Positions 50,409-62,868 of a stretch of DNA of 64,000 bases are shown here, one piece after another. The notes below the pieces were generated by a model. The model was not told the DNA's origin and made no database searches. It saw nothing but the letters and a program-made list of their open reading frames with translations. The DNA is from Pelecanus crispus (Eukaryota > Chordata > Aves > Pelecaniformes > Pelecanidae): the NCBI RefSeq assembly GCF_030463565.1, contig NC_134643.1, positions 40,524,221 through 40,588,220 of the forward strand, read 5' to 3'. A program made the position numbers and the translations under genes. Every line of letters starts with the position of its first letter. The first letter of the stretch is position 1.

Positions 50409-53400
50409 TTTCTACTTTTGGTGTACAATTTTCTACTTGCTTTTTATATCTGAATACTAGAGAGAAACAAGCGTTTCTGAATGATACCTATTTCTGCTTA
50501 TTGTATGTTCTTACAGTTCATTGTTACCTTTTCACCTTTCTTTACATTTGAGCAAGTCCATTGCTTTATTCTTGATGATCATCTGGGTTTTTTCTGACCT
50601 CCCTAAACCTTTTATTTCAGGAAACGCCCTAAGCTAAATTGAGGTTCAGCCAGAGATCTCACATAGAAAACTTAAGTGTTATAGCTGAAGTTCTGCAAAA
50701 ACTGAGTAGCTGAAAACAAGGTTTTACAATTAAGTGCTTTAGGCCACTGTATGTGCTGGTGTTTGGCATCCTTTTGATCTGTGTGTTGCTTTTCATCAAA
50801 CTTAAGAATAATCTCAGAAGAAAAATGCTGTATCTATGTGAGTAGGAATTAGAGTGAGAAAAGAAGAATATTTCATGTGAAGCCTAGAATGAAAAGATCA
50901 GCTAGGTTGTACGGCTTTACTCTTGGCAAAGAAAGAAGTCCTGATGCTACCTCTTCCTTTTCTGCTAGAAATCTGGGTCCTGTCTAGCTGGGAAACTGAT
51001 GAAGAAGCAACATTAAGTGCACATTAGTTTGGACTTAATTTAACTACAGTAACCAATATTTTGAACAATGTGCAGTATTGCTAACTGGAAGTACATCCTG
51101 CTTCTAGCCAGAGGCAAGATCTTTAGATGCAGTTTGCAAATACTTTTTTCAAAGACAAATATATCAACTTGAAAATATTTGTGTTTTCAGGTAATGTAAT
51201 TCTTCCATTACTTAATCTTATTGCGGACTACTTTCTAAATGAAATTCGGTGCTGTAAGTTTCACAGAGGAAAGCTGAAGCCTCTTTTCCAAGCTGAATGC
51301 TGAATCTGCTGTGATAGTAAAGTGAAAATAAGGAACCATTCACAGCCTTATCTACAGAAGGTTAAAGTCATAGATCCCAAGAACCTAAACAGAGGATGCA
51401 CTGGGTAAACTGGGAGCACCGTAAGCAATGTGGAAATACAAGACTGTGGTTTCATGAAGGATAAACTTGCTTCACTGGAACAGTTAGGGTGGACTGAAAA
51501 GTCATTCTTCCACTCAGGCTTTGCTCAAAATATAGCTTGTTTTGGGATGCATATATTTAACTTGCTGGAAGTAAAACTCTTCTTTGGTAAAAGATTTAGG
51601 ATGGAGTAGCAACACTTGTTCAAAGCTGTGGTGATTGTCATAGTCTAAATAATAGATGACTCTTAGAAGACCAGATGTGCTGATTTGTATTTAGGAAGGT
51701 CTTTCCATCCAAACTTTTGGTGCTGATTTTAAATTTCAGTATGCTTTGGACATTTTCTGCTACCTTACCAAAGTATGGGTTTGATTTGACTTAACAGCAA
51801 AGTGAGTCTTAAGGTACGACAGGTTTTTCCAGAAAATGGCAAGTCTTGAAGATGCAGAGGAACCAAAAAGTATGTTCTAAACAAGAACTAGAGTGATCTT
51901 AAGAAGATTCAAATAGAGTCTTGTGGAGACTTGATTAAACAAGTTTAACCCTCATTAATTTGGTAACTCTTCACTGAAGAGCTAGTCCATGTAATAGAAA
52001 GTGGTGTGGGGATGAGTGTGATTCAAACTCATTTGGTTAAAATTATTCAGCTTTTTGTGTAGGTGTCGTTGTGTCTATGAGCTCAGGCTTGCAAGCGTGA
52101 ATTGCTTACCTTTGGGTTCCTGCTCAAAACTGTCAAATTTTTCCCTCTCTTGAAAATTCCTGACGCATTAAATGAGACTTTTTTGGGGCTGTCTAAGATG
52201 CATCAGCTGCTCACAAAGCAGATGCAGAACTACAGCAGTTCACAGCTTGGCATGTTAAGATAAGCCAGCATTTGGTTTAGTGATTTCTTTTTTTTTTTAA
52301 TTTATTTTTATTTTTAAAAAATACCCTCGTCTGAAGCTTGTGACAACTTAGCAGTTGCCTCAGAAACAACCAAATTGTATGTACACTTGCATATGGGCAG
52401 AGGTATGGAGGTCAACTTCTACAGTTGTCGTCTTCTAGTCAGGGTATGTTTGTGAATTGGATGTTCCCTGAGGAGCTACCATCCCTAGGTTCAAGATGCT
52501 ACTGCCTTGCTGCCAGAAACAGAACAGGATGTTCTGCTCAAGTTTCAGCCACTTCAATTAAGCATTTCAGACCTTTTACAAACCCACCTTTATCAGTGGA
52601 TCCAGCTAATAAAGTTAACTGAAAAGAGGCAGTTAAGGTTGCACCTCTATTATTGCGGAGGTATCAAAACCATGTGGCAGAAGATGGTAGTTATTGCTGG
52701 GTGTTGGTGTACAGTTTTTTCAACTTAACCTCAGGACAGATGTCTCAAGCTTTAACAAAAGAACTGTTTGTGAAATTAGGTATAATTTGAGTGACTTTGA
52801 GTGACATTTGCTGCTTGCATTCAAATACCGTGTTTCTATTAGGGAAGTATTGATTGAGAGGTCAAAATAGATATGAGTTACAATTACTTGGGACTTGGCT
52901 GGTATGGTTCATTTATCATGGAAGAACTAATTTTATTCCTGTTAATGAATGGTAGTAGCCAGTATTCTCAATTTGCATAGAATCAGTGTCCTTTCAACAG
53001 ATAAAACTTCTGATCTTAATTAAAATGATGTATGGGAATTTGTAAGACTGCTCTCAGGCTACCCAATCTGATTTGTAATAGAATTACTGTAAATCATATT
53101 ATGGAAGGATACTTTGTATGTGAAGGGCCTACACCAGCTGGTCTTAAATGGTCAGTAGCAAAAGATCGTGTAATGAAGGAAATCTATGTATCTGTGCCTT
53201 GACAAGGTATTAATAATCTAAACAAACCTGAATTGAACCCAAACTTTTAATAATGAAGACAGTGCAAGTAATGATACCTTGGTATGCAAGCTCTGGCACT
53301 GCCAAGGATGTATATGATGTGGGAGTTATAGAGAAAAATAGACACGAGGGACAAAAATTCAGGTGGTACTGGACTTAGAGTTGAACTGAGCTTGACATAA

Positions 53401-56400
53401 GTTGAACTTATGTCGGTAGAAGGAAACCCGATACAAGGCTTTACTGGTTCAGCAGCCAGTGTCACAATCAGAGTAGAGCTAGGATTGCCAGATGTTAAGC
53501 AGATAACACATGGAATTTGAGGCTAGGTCTTGTTTCTGCAACAGAAGTTAAGCTGCCTTTTTCCAAAGAAGAGTATCTTAAGCCAACTGGCAAGTTTATT
53601 CTTGAAGTAACTTTCAGACTGCACTTTTACAAGAGAAGTATCTTGACTCTGAACATTTCCATGCCTTACTTGTAGTCCTGCTGGTTTTAACTGGTTTCGT
53701 AGCTTGAAAGCTAAAATTTACTGTAACAATTATGCAGAGAAACAAATAATTATATCTGCTTTTAATCAGAAGGATGCCTATCAGGTAAAGCATGTTGGGA
53801 GTACCATAATGTGGCAATCCATTAATTGCTAAAAGTTTTAGAACTAAATACTGATCCTTCTCTGTAATGACAGTAGAGCCAAATTCACAGCAGTAAATTG
53901 CTGTCTCAGTTCTCAAAACTTGCTGTATGGTTGAATACTTAGCTTATGCCTAGCAAGATGTCATAATGTGGTAATTATGCATTCTCTGAATTTAATATAC
54001 TTGTAGTATTTTTAAAAATCTGAGCGCTGTTCTTTCTATTTATTGTCTGCCTCGATTTTATTTGCAAGCATAAAAACCATTTGCAATGCAGTTTCTTCAG
54101 GAATTCTGAGATCATTGTTTTAGCTGGAAGTCTGACTGGTAGAACATGCACAAACAACTTTCATGGGGGATGGTGACTATTTTACAGAAATAGGGAGAAG
54201 ATGCAAAACCATGGCAAACAGTCACCAAAAATAAGAATAAATCTGGTAAATGTTACAAGCTCCACTTGAGGCTTAAATAGACTCTACAGCTTAGGTTTTA
54301 TAAGGGACTCCAAATTTGAATTGACAGATTTGACTTTTTGCACAAAGCTGAAACTTGAACTCAGTAAGTGTTGAAGCATAGCATATTTTTTAGTAGCTTA
54401 AGAATGTTCATTACATCACTTGCTTTGAAGTGACTTTTTACACTTTGTGTGAAACTACTGCAAGTTGCTCATGCTTGTTCGTTTCTCACATTAGGAAGCT
54501 TTCATCTTGAGATAATCAGTGGCTTCAAGCAGGCCAGTTTTCATCCTTAGAACATGCATTAAGTTTGTGTTCAGATTTAAGATCTAGCTGGGGGTTAACT
54601 TTGACTTAAGAAAAAACCCAGATTTTATTCAGCTATACTAATTATAGACAGTGGAACTAGTCTCACAAGGTAAGCTCATGTTAGCTGCTTTGCAGAAATT
54701 GTCCCTGTGTGCAGTATTAATCAAGGTGGCTCCCTTCAATGAAAGGAGGAAAACTTAGTTAAGCTATGTCTGTGGGTAAGTGACCCCATGGGCAGTTCAA
54801 GGAGCAACTTAAACCTTGGTGCCCTGTTTGTGCTGCAGTAACTTGTTCTCAGGTCTCTGTCTCTTTCTCAGGTGGTTGGTATGATTTCATGTCACTGGAT
54901 AAGCTTTATCACCCAGACAGCTTTTTGAAAATCCTCTGAAGATTCTCTGGCATCAGTTAAAATATTTGAACATAATTGAAGAAATATTTTTGTCCAAGAA
55001 AAGATTACTGTATTAGAGCCCAGAAGAACTAGCTGTCCAACTGACAGAATACTTGTTTGTCAAGACAGGAAGCTATCAAAACCAGGTAAAAACTGGAAAT
55101 AAAAATTGCTTCTAGCTTTGTTTACCGAACAGTTGACTTCCTTCCAAAGAGTCTGCATTAGTAATGAAATAGCTCTGCTTCCAGGAGTCTTGAGTATAAA
55201 AGTCTTTAATTAGACCCGATCAGCTTTTCGGTGTATCTTGTCTTCAGAATTGATTTCTAACTAATGTTTTCTATAAATAAGTGTGAAAGTCAGCTCTGGA
55301 GTATTTTAATTTCTCTTTCATATGAGATACTGCTTACCCTGTTGAGTAAGGATTATCTGAGTTGCTTTAATTCCTAAAGCATCTAAAAGTTGGTGAAAAT
55401 GAACAGGCTTCCACTTGGTTGTGTTGGCAAGGTACTGCTTATGAAACTATTCTGGGAAAAAATTACAACTGAAATTATTTTGGTGTTTTGGTGTTTTTTC
55501 CCAGAAAACCCCAACTCCTTGGAGTTGACGGATAAGAATTTAGGACTTCCCTTTACACATAAGTATTTGGGGAATATTAAGAACAGCACACATCCTTTCT
55601 AATTAGTTGCTTCCCTGAAGAAAGGGTTCTAAACCAAGAAACTCAAAACTTAGTAGGATCTGGATGGTACAAACAGAAAGATTTAGGTTTGGCTGTCTGA
55701 GACTGCTCCAGTACCAGAAGTGGGAAGCGTCTTGTCTGGGAAGACTTAATCCTCTGACTTTGGTCCTGTGACTGAACTAGAGCTATTTTTCCAGATGTCT
55801 GACCATTGTCATCTTGTTTCATCTCACAGCTCGTATCCCCTCTCTGAGAAGCAGGGTTTTTTCCCTCCAGTGCTAATTGTAAGCAGGTAAACCAGTCAGT
55901 TAATTTGTTTCATCTGTCATTCTAATATTTGAAATTTTTGGTTTTTTCTCATGCAAAGAGTTGAGATTAATTTAGGAGTGCTATTCCCAAGGTAACCACC
56001 TAACAAAGCATCTCTTCCAGAGAGGTAAATGTGCTGAGGCAGAAGCATTATGAAAATTTTAGCGAGTACACTGCACCTTCACAATATAACCAGAATGTCA
56101 GGGTCTGAACAAGTATCATGGTGTCTGTAAAGTGCTGAATAATCATGATCCCTTCTGAAAATGATTATGCTTCTGGGAGGGACTATTTGTTTAATTCCAG
56201 ACCTGAACAACTAGTTCACATAACCAAGTCTCGGGGATATCTTCAAGTAGTGACTGTGTTTAGTTCATGTCTTCGGGCTGGGGCTGAGCTCCAGTTACAG
56301 CTTCATTTGGGTTAATATCACTTGGAAAGATTGGATTATTAGCTTTCCCATTTCTCAGACAGGTAGCAAAGTTGAATCAGAAACCAAAATTTGAGGCTGA

Positions 56401-58218
56401 AGGAGTTGACAGAAAACTAGCAAACTAAATTCTACCAAAAAAACCCCCCAAACCTAACCAAACTACCCAAAACCACTTTCACAAATATCATATCAAGCCC
56501 AATTGCCAATGGTATTTGAACCTTGATGAATTCTTCATTGTGTGGTTGCTTTTTAGGAAAGCTTTAAAAGCAGTAAGTCTGCAGTTTCTTCATTCACTGC
56601 TGAAGTAGGGTTTCTTATTCCTCAACTTTCCTAGCATCATCACTTTGGTTTGCCTTTTTCTGGAGACATGCTTCAAGAAATTGTTCAAGAAAATGTCCAG
56701 GAGGCGCTTTTTCCTGGTTTATCTGATAAGGGCAGAAGCTGAAAGCAAGTTCCACGTTCACGGTCCTTGACAGATGTGAAGCTTTTAAAGTACATTTCTA
56801 GTGTGTAGTCTTGGTTAATCTTTCTTCCTTCTGTTCAAATGGTGTTTATTCAAAGATCTGCTCATCCTTGGACACTTTTTCCAATATAAAGTTCTTGCTC
56901 CTCTAGTTTATCAAGTACTTTACTTCTGAATGGCACACTTCTTAAAATTAGAATTAAGCAGTTACTTTAATACACTACACTAATGCATTAATACATGCAT
57001 TAATTAGAAAAAGTAATATGCACAAACTAATGAGAGAGGCTGCACAGATGTGGTGGTTTCATGGGCTGTTACATTTCAGGAAGTATGCAAGGCAGTTACT
57101 GAAGTACCACTTGCAGTTAATGGAGGCAGTCTGAAAGTGAGGTCTATACTTTCGAGAGATTGTCTACTTGAGATAGCATTGGAATCCAGTTTGTGTGAAA
57201 ACCCTATTTCTTGAAGAAGAGTAGCTTCGCTCGTTTTTCTAGCTAAATCTTGCATTAGGCATCTCCAGAGTTCACAGTTATGTCAAATATCTGTGCATAT
57301 AAATATTTGACTCAGCTGCTCAAAGCCACTACCCGCTCCAATTAAGAGGGAAAAAAAAGCCTTACTTTTTGCATGCTTCCTATCTTCTTGTTCTTAGTGC
57401 CTGCATAGAGACCACAGCTGACAGTATTTTCCTGCCTAAAGATTGGAGGAGCAGAAAAATGAAAAAGCAAAGGAAGTTGGCATTGCTCTCACTCATTGCA
57501 GGTCTGTCACCTTAAAGGTAGCCAGCCTTCAAAGCAAAATTTTTCTCTCAAAATAGACTCCACTAAATAAAGAGGGATTCAAACAGGTTACTTGGTTTAT
57601 TTGGTAGGAATAAGTTTAAACATATTTATATCTAATTGTTGGGTGATTCAGTGGATACTTCTCATCAACTCTCCAATAAATCTGGGTTTTTTTTGCCTAT
57701 CTGTTACTCAGTTATCATAGTCTCTTCATTTCTGTTGTGCCCCTTTGAGAATAGCCATTTTACAGCCCTGCGATTGGGTGAGCTGGGAAGTAGAGACAAA
57801 TATTGTTGTTGGACTTAACCCTATCCTATTCTAGAAATGTTGGCCATGCTGTGATACAGCTGTAGCTTTAGAGTGCTAGGTAAACCTAACTGTCTCCTTA
57901 TTTGAATGGCTTGAGACTGTGTGATCTAATGATTCTTTTTTGTCCTTTCCAGTTAATACAATTTTCTGATAGCTTTAGAACTGAAGGGTATCATTGAAAT
58001 GGCTGGTTAGTGCAGACTGCTGAAAATTATCCTTAAGGTGCTACATTGAGCTGTGTCCTGACTGTACAAATGGTTTCATAATTACATGTTCTTCCAGTAA
58101 CTTCTTTTTTGGGGGGCTGAGAGGGGATGACAGGATGTGAAATGCAAGGCACAGACTTCATAAAGAGATATTGCATGCACTAAGTCCAGTGTCTGTTTCA
58201 GAACAGCTAGAGAAGTGC

Positions 58219-58252
58219 TTTTTTTTTTTTTTTTTTTTTTTGGGGGGGGGGG
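58219..58252 (+). repeat. T23-G11 homopolymer junction
   Basis: A run of 23 T passes directly into 11 G. A smaller T6G6 junction lies about 110 bases upstream (58105-58116). Both are in intron 1. Exact lengths in such runs are prone to sequencing error. Confidence 0.9.
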
Positions 58253-61200
58253 CAGAAAAGGAAATCCACCAGAAGTTTGAGCTTCCATCTCAGGCTTTAT
58301 AGTTTGCATCTCTTTCAGCAGTTGAACTTCTTACTTTTAATGTCTTACTTGAAGCTCAATGGCTTCTGTTGTTTCAAATACTGTCAGGTAACTGAAAAAT
58401 AGGGTGCTTTATAAAAGAGGAGGTTTAAGCCATACTTTGTCATCTTCCTCTGCGCCCACTTGTTTGTCATAAATGAGTCAAAAGGAAATTGTGTTGGCAC
58501 TGGATGGAGCTGAATGCAATATTAGTTCCAGAGTCAAGCGTTGTGTCAATCTGAAAAGTAAAGTAAGAGCAAGATGAAGGTTTAGGATGCAAGCAGTCCG
58601 TACAACATGTGATATGGAAAAATAGGTTTGAGCTAGAGCAGAATCAGGTCAGGCTAGTTGGGAATCACTGCAAAGTCAAGCTGAGGCAGGATCAGAGCCC
58701 TAACTCAGTCTGGGGCACACTTGCAACCAATAGGCATACTGGGTAGTGAAAAAGTGCATGCTAGACTTTTACTACACCAAATAGTGTGGCAGACCGCAGT
58801 GTCCTAGAGCAGCTCCTAGCATGGTGGACTGGTGGCTTCGTAGCTGAGGAGGAGGCAAAGACCTGTAACCAGGAAAGTTCTTGTAGCTAGGGATTGAGGG
58901 TTGTTTTTACTGTTGGAAAACAGTAAGAGGAAGGTGAAGTGACATCAGGACTGCTGCTCAAAGCCAGTGGGGTGGTAGATCTAAGTGGGAGCAGCCAATA
59001 GATGGTGATTCTGTTGCACGCTGTGGGTGAGATGTCCGAGTTGGCTTTCTTAAAGCCTTTTGGAGAATACATTGGTTTGTGTTTCATTCCAAGATGTCAC
59101 TGCCAGACTACCTGACGACAGACCAGTAGAGAGATGCCACGCTACCTCTGTGCTGTATAGGCATGTGTATATATAAAGGATTACTGTGTGCTCTCTGCAA
59201 GTTAAGGAGTGACTGTACAAATGACAAAATAGTTGTCGAGGGGAAAGAGGAAGTTAATACTTACATTGCTCATTGCCTGAGTTTGGAGGGAGGGTCAGAG
59301 AAGTGTTTGAGTGTACTGCAGTCTGGCTTTGCCACATCTTCAGAGATCTTAAAAAAGATTTTTGCTTAGATGCTTTAGAGATTAAGAAAATTGGTCAACC
59401 AAGCTGTAGTAGTGTATATATGTGCTTTAATTATGTACCACCACCTAAAGTAGTGAAATCAGCTCCAGAGTGTTATACAGCAATGGATATTTAGGGCTGA
59501 ACTTCCAAATTTTGGATGCTGAAAGAAGCCTTGGCTTGTATTAAATTCCAGAATCCCTGCTGGAGAGCCAAAATGGAATTGCCAGTCTCTCACTAAAACC
59601 AAGTTGTTAGCTTCTTATTTCAGGATTTGGAATTTTCTTTAAGAACAAGTCACAAATGACTCAAACCACTAGGCAAAGCAGGTACTTGGTAGCTGCTGCT
59701 TAAGTTCTGTTATTTCTAAATTACTGTCAGCCTTCGTTATTGGCATCTCCATATGTCGTTAACTTCAGCCTGAAGACTGAAAAATTCAGCTTAAACTGTT
59801 CTTTTCAAAACAGTGAAATTGCTGCAGTTCACCCAGATTACTGTACTGGGATTTCCCCTACACCCACTATGTTTGTGTCATTCTAATGACACCTTTCCAA
59901 AAATAAAGGCATAACCTAATGTTTGTTTTAAAGAAATGACAGGTAATGTAGTTACAGGCTTAACTTGTCATGACTTTGAAAGGTGCCTTTCAGTACAGTT
60001 AGAGACAATCCTTTTTCATATTGTTTGTAGAAAGGCTGGACAACTTAGGGGTTTGTGGATCTAACTGAACATTTACAGCAGTGCTGAATAGATTAAATTT
60101 GTGGTCTGAATGGTTCTGGTAGTCCATGTTTGCAAAAAAAATCCATGTAGGGAAGGAAACATAGTTTTTAAAGTCTGGAGTGAAATGATGTTCTATTAGG
60201 TGTGAAAATCACTGAAAAGTCTCAAAAACTATTGGTACCAGAAGCCTGTGGAGAGACTTGCTTTGCTGGACATCAGGTCAGTTGCTTCCTTACGGCTTTC
60301 TCCATGTGTTCCTTTTGCTTGCTTAGGGTGCAAGGAATGGTTTACGTAAGCTCATTATGTGTTTGCAAGAAGAAAATTAAATAGGACCTGACCTCTTGAT
60401 TTCTTAAGTCTTCTGACAATGTGGAGTTAATCAGTGATGGCAAAGATGGGCACTAACATGGAGGTCCTCTAAATTCTATGTAAATCATCTTAGCATTTTG
60501 TGCTAAACACCTAACAGATGGTGTGACTCCCAGAGATGCTGTGAGATTACTGCTAATGAGAGGGGTCTTTTTTACCTTGCTTCCGCTGCTTACCTTGTAC
60601 AAGAGCCTGTGTTTGGATTCCCTGCACTTCCCCTCTTCCCCAACCCCCAAATTATTCATCCATTGGGGAGGGTTTCATCTTTCTGTACGCGCAGAGACGG
60701 GAGAAAACGGGTAACTCAATCTGGTAAGTGCTAGAGCCAGTACAGAGAGGAACTGAAACCTTCCTCCCAGGGCAGCAGTAACAATCCTGTTAGCTCAGTT
60801 GCTAGCAGGACTGAGGGGTGTGTTTTCTTGAGCAGTATGACCCAAAGACGTGTCCCAAAATCTGTGTCCTTGTTTTGGTTTTGCTGGGTCAGTTTTCAAC
60901 ACAGATGAGCAAGCAGATCTGGCATACTACTGTAGGCAGCCATGCTAGCTAGTGTGGAACAGGGGAAGAGATCTAGCTTGTAGGAGTGGAATGGTCTCAA
61001 AAGAATATTTTAGTTGGCTCCAGTTAGACATGAGACTACGGTCATTATAACTGCGGTGTGATACCTAGAAAAACATTAATCAACTTTCAGACTTAAGACA
61101 GGATTTTTTTGAAAACTGATTTCTGGGATCCTGCTGTTCTTTTTGAGAAGCATTTGTTTGCTGGGGAAAGGTTGGTTTAATTTTCGTATACAAGCCTCTC

Positions 61201-62783
61201 TGATTCTTTGCTTAGCATTTAAGTGTTTTTGAATGAGAAAATGCATGCTATCTCCTCTTGGATAATTGTTTCTTATCAACAGTAACTGTTAGCTTTACTG
61301 TAGTAGGGTTTATTCAATATTTCTTTACGGGAGAACAGTAATGAGGTAAGGAAATACTGTATCTGATGGTTTGCAGCATTTTATTGTAGCTGCGTTAAGT
61401 CGATAGCTTGAGAATGGCCACTGTATTAAAAAAAATTAACTAAGTCCTTTTATCAAACTCTGCTTAGTGAATTGGATTGTGGTGTCATGGTTGTACTTTC
61501 TGCATATAGATCAAACTTGGGGTCAGTAGATAGAAATTTTGGATGTTATTCAAGTAAACGACAGTACAAATAAAGAGATGCTGTTGCCTAAAGAAGTTTC
61601 CCATTCTGTTTCTTTTGTCAGCATGCTGATGCTTTCAGTTCTTCAGAGGAGACTGGAGACATTTCATGCATGCCAGCTCATATGAACAAAATAACTTACA
61701 CGTGTATGTGTATATATATGAAATTACAAAAACTTGTGTGATACAAAATAAGTTTGGGGGATGGATGAGGAGAGGATGTAGTAGCTGTGAAGTTTGAGAC
61801 ACATGTTTTTAGAATTACTGTATCGGTACCATAGGTAACAAACATAAGCAGCTGTTTACCCAATAAACCTATTCAGTACTGTGCATGTAACGGTTGTAAA
61901 ACTGCAAGTTCTTCAGACATCTGTGTGGCTCTTGGGAATATTGGTTTTGGTCTCTTGTTGCAAAATGTATAGTGCAAGCAACTTCTTGTGAGTGAATGAA
62001 AGTTCTTGATAAACCCATGAAATACCTTAATGCTTGCTGCAACTATAGCTGAGAGGTACCATGGACTTGTTTGCATGACTAGAGGAGTTTTTGTAAGTTT
62101 CTGGAAAATGTGAAGAGATGAACACACCTCACTGGATGGTATGTTGTAATCCAAGTAATTGGCTTATGAATTGGAGTAAATTAATTTCTATGCCTGGTTC
62201 CTTCTTGCTGTAAATAAAGGAGATGAGTCCATCCAGAGGCCTCTGTGCACATGGGTGTGAGCAGTTCTTCCAGATACTTGTGCGCTTTCTTTGAAACACC
62301 TGTGATATTTTGGCAAGATCATGATACTGAGGTCTTTATTACAGAGTCTTAGCCTGTTCTTGCCTGTTCTCTAAATTACTGTTTCATGGGGTATAAAAAT
62401 CTCCATTTTAAAAACTTTCCAAGTCTGTACTATTGCAACTATGAAATGAGGCTAGATAACACAGAAATAATGGTGGTTCTTCAAGTGTCAAAATCCTGGT
62501 AAGAAGAAAACCTTGGAGGTACTTTATTTGTGCTAGATGAAAAAGTAGCATTGTTCAGCAGTTACTGTGTCTTGAACGAATGTTTCCATATTGTGTAATA
62601 ATTAAAGCAACATCCTGCTTAGCTTATGGCTGGTTGTAATGGTATATCTCCTGCATTTATCAGTTGGTATCAATATTTAATTGTTCATGTCTTGTTATAT
62701 ATTTGAACTTACAGTGGCTATAGTAATGCTAAAATATTTGTCCTGTTGATCAAAGTGGTGAACAATTTATTGTGTATTTTTAG

Positions 62784-62868
62784 GTATTGAGGGTGATTTA
62801 TCTCTTGCATCATGCGTGAATACAAGCTAGTGGTTCTTGGTTCTGGAGGTGTTGGAAAGTCTGCTCTG
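62784..62868 (+). other. RAP1B: RAP1 exon 2 (28-base 5'UTR plus first coding segment)
   Basis: The exon is bounded on the left by a T-rich tract ending in TAG at 62781-62783, a good splice acceptor. On the right it is bounded by a consensus donor at 62869. It has 28 bases of 5' untranslated sequence followed by 57 coding bases. The short leader before the ATG fits a gene whose first exon is wholly non-coding, as is usual for RAP1A and RAP1B. The boundaries are read directly from splice signals and the protein match; no transcript was available. Confidence 0.88.
62812..62868 (+). CDS. RAP1B: Rap1 small GTPase, first coding exon (partial gene)
   Basis: This exon encodes the first 19 residues of a Rap1 Ras-family GTPase, MREYKLVVLGSGGVGKSAL. 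Residues 10-17 (GSGGVGKS) form the P-loop that binds the GTP phosphates and magnesium. Known Rap1 proteins have about 184 residues, act at membranes after C-terminal prenylation and control integrin adhesion and cell junctions. The switch regions and CAAX box are in later exons outside the window. The ATG has A at -3 and an in-frame TGA at 62794-62796, 18 bases upstream, which fixes the start. The exon ends in phase 0 at a GTAAGT donor (62869-62874). RAP1A and RAP1B are identical here. The symbol RAP1B is inferred from the AT-rich flank and long intron typical of an avian macrochromosome; RAP1A in chicken lies on a small, gene-dense chromosome. The Rap1 call is near certain; the paralogue is about 75% sure. 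Confidence 0.95.

Larger units (their letters stand above)
42837..62783 (+). other. RAP1B: Intron 1 of the RAP1 gene (about 20 kb)
   Basis: This stretch lies between the proposed donor at 42837 and the acceptor ending at 62783. After the CpG island ends near 43550 the sequence is AT-rich and looks richer in T and G than in A and C on the + strand, as expected for transcribed vertebrate introns. It contains a truncated CR1 at about 49220-50408 and several homopolymer runs. I found no other exon, RNA gene or open frame with family similarity. All short frames inside it look like chance. Confidence 0.7.
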
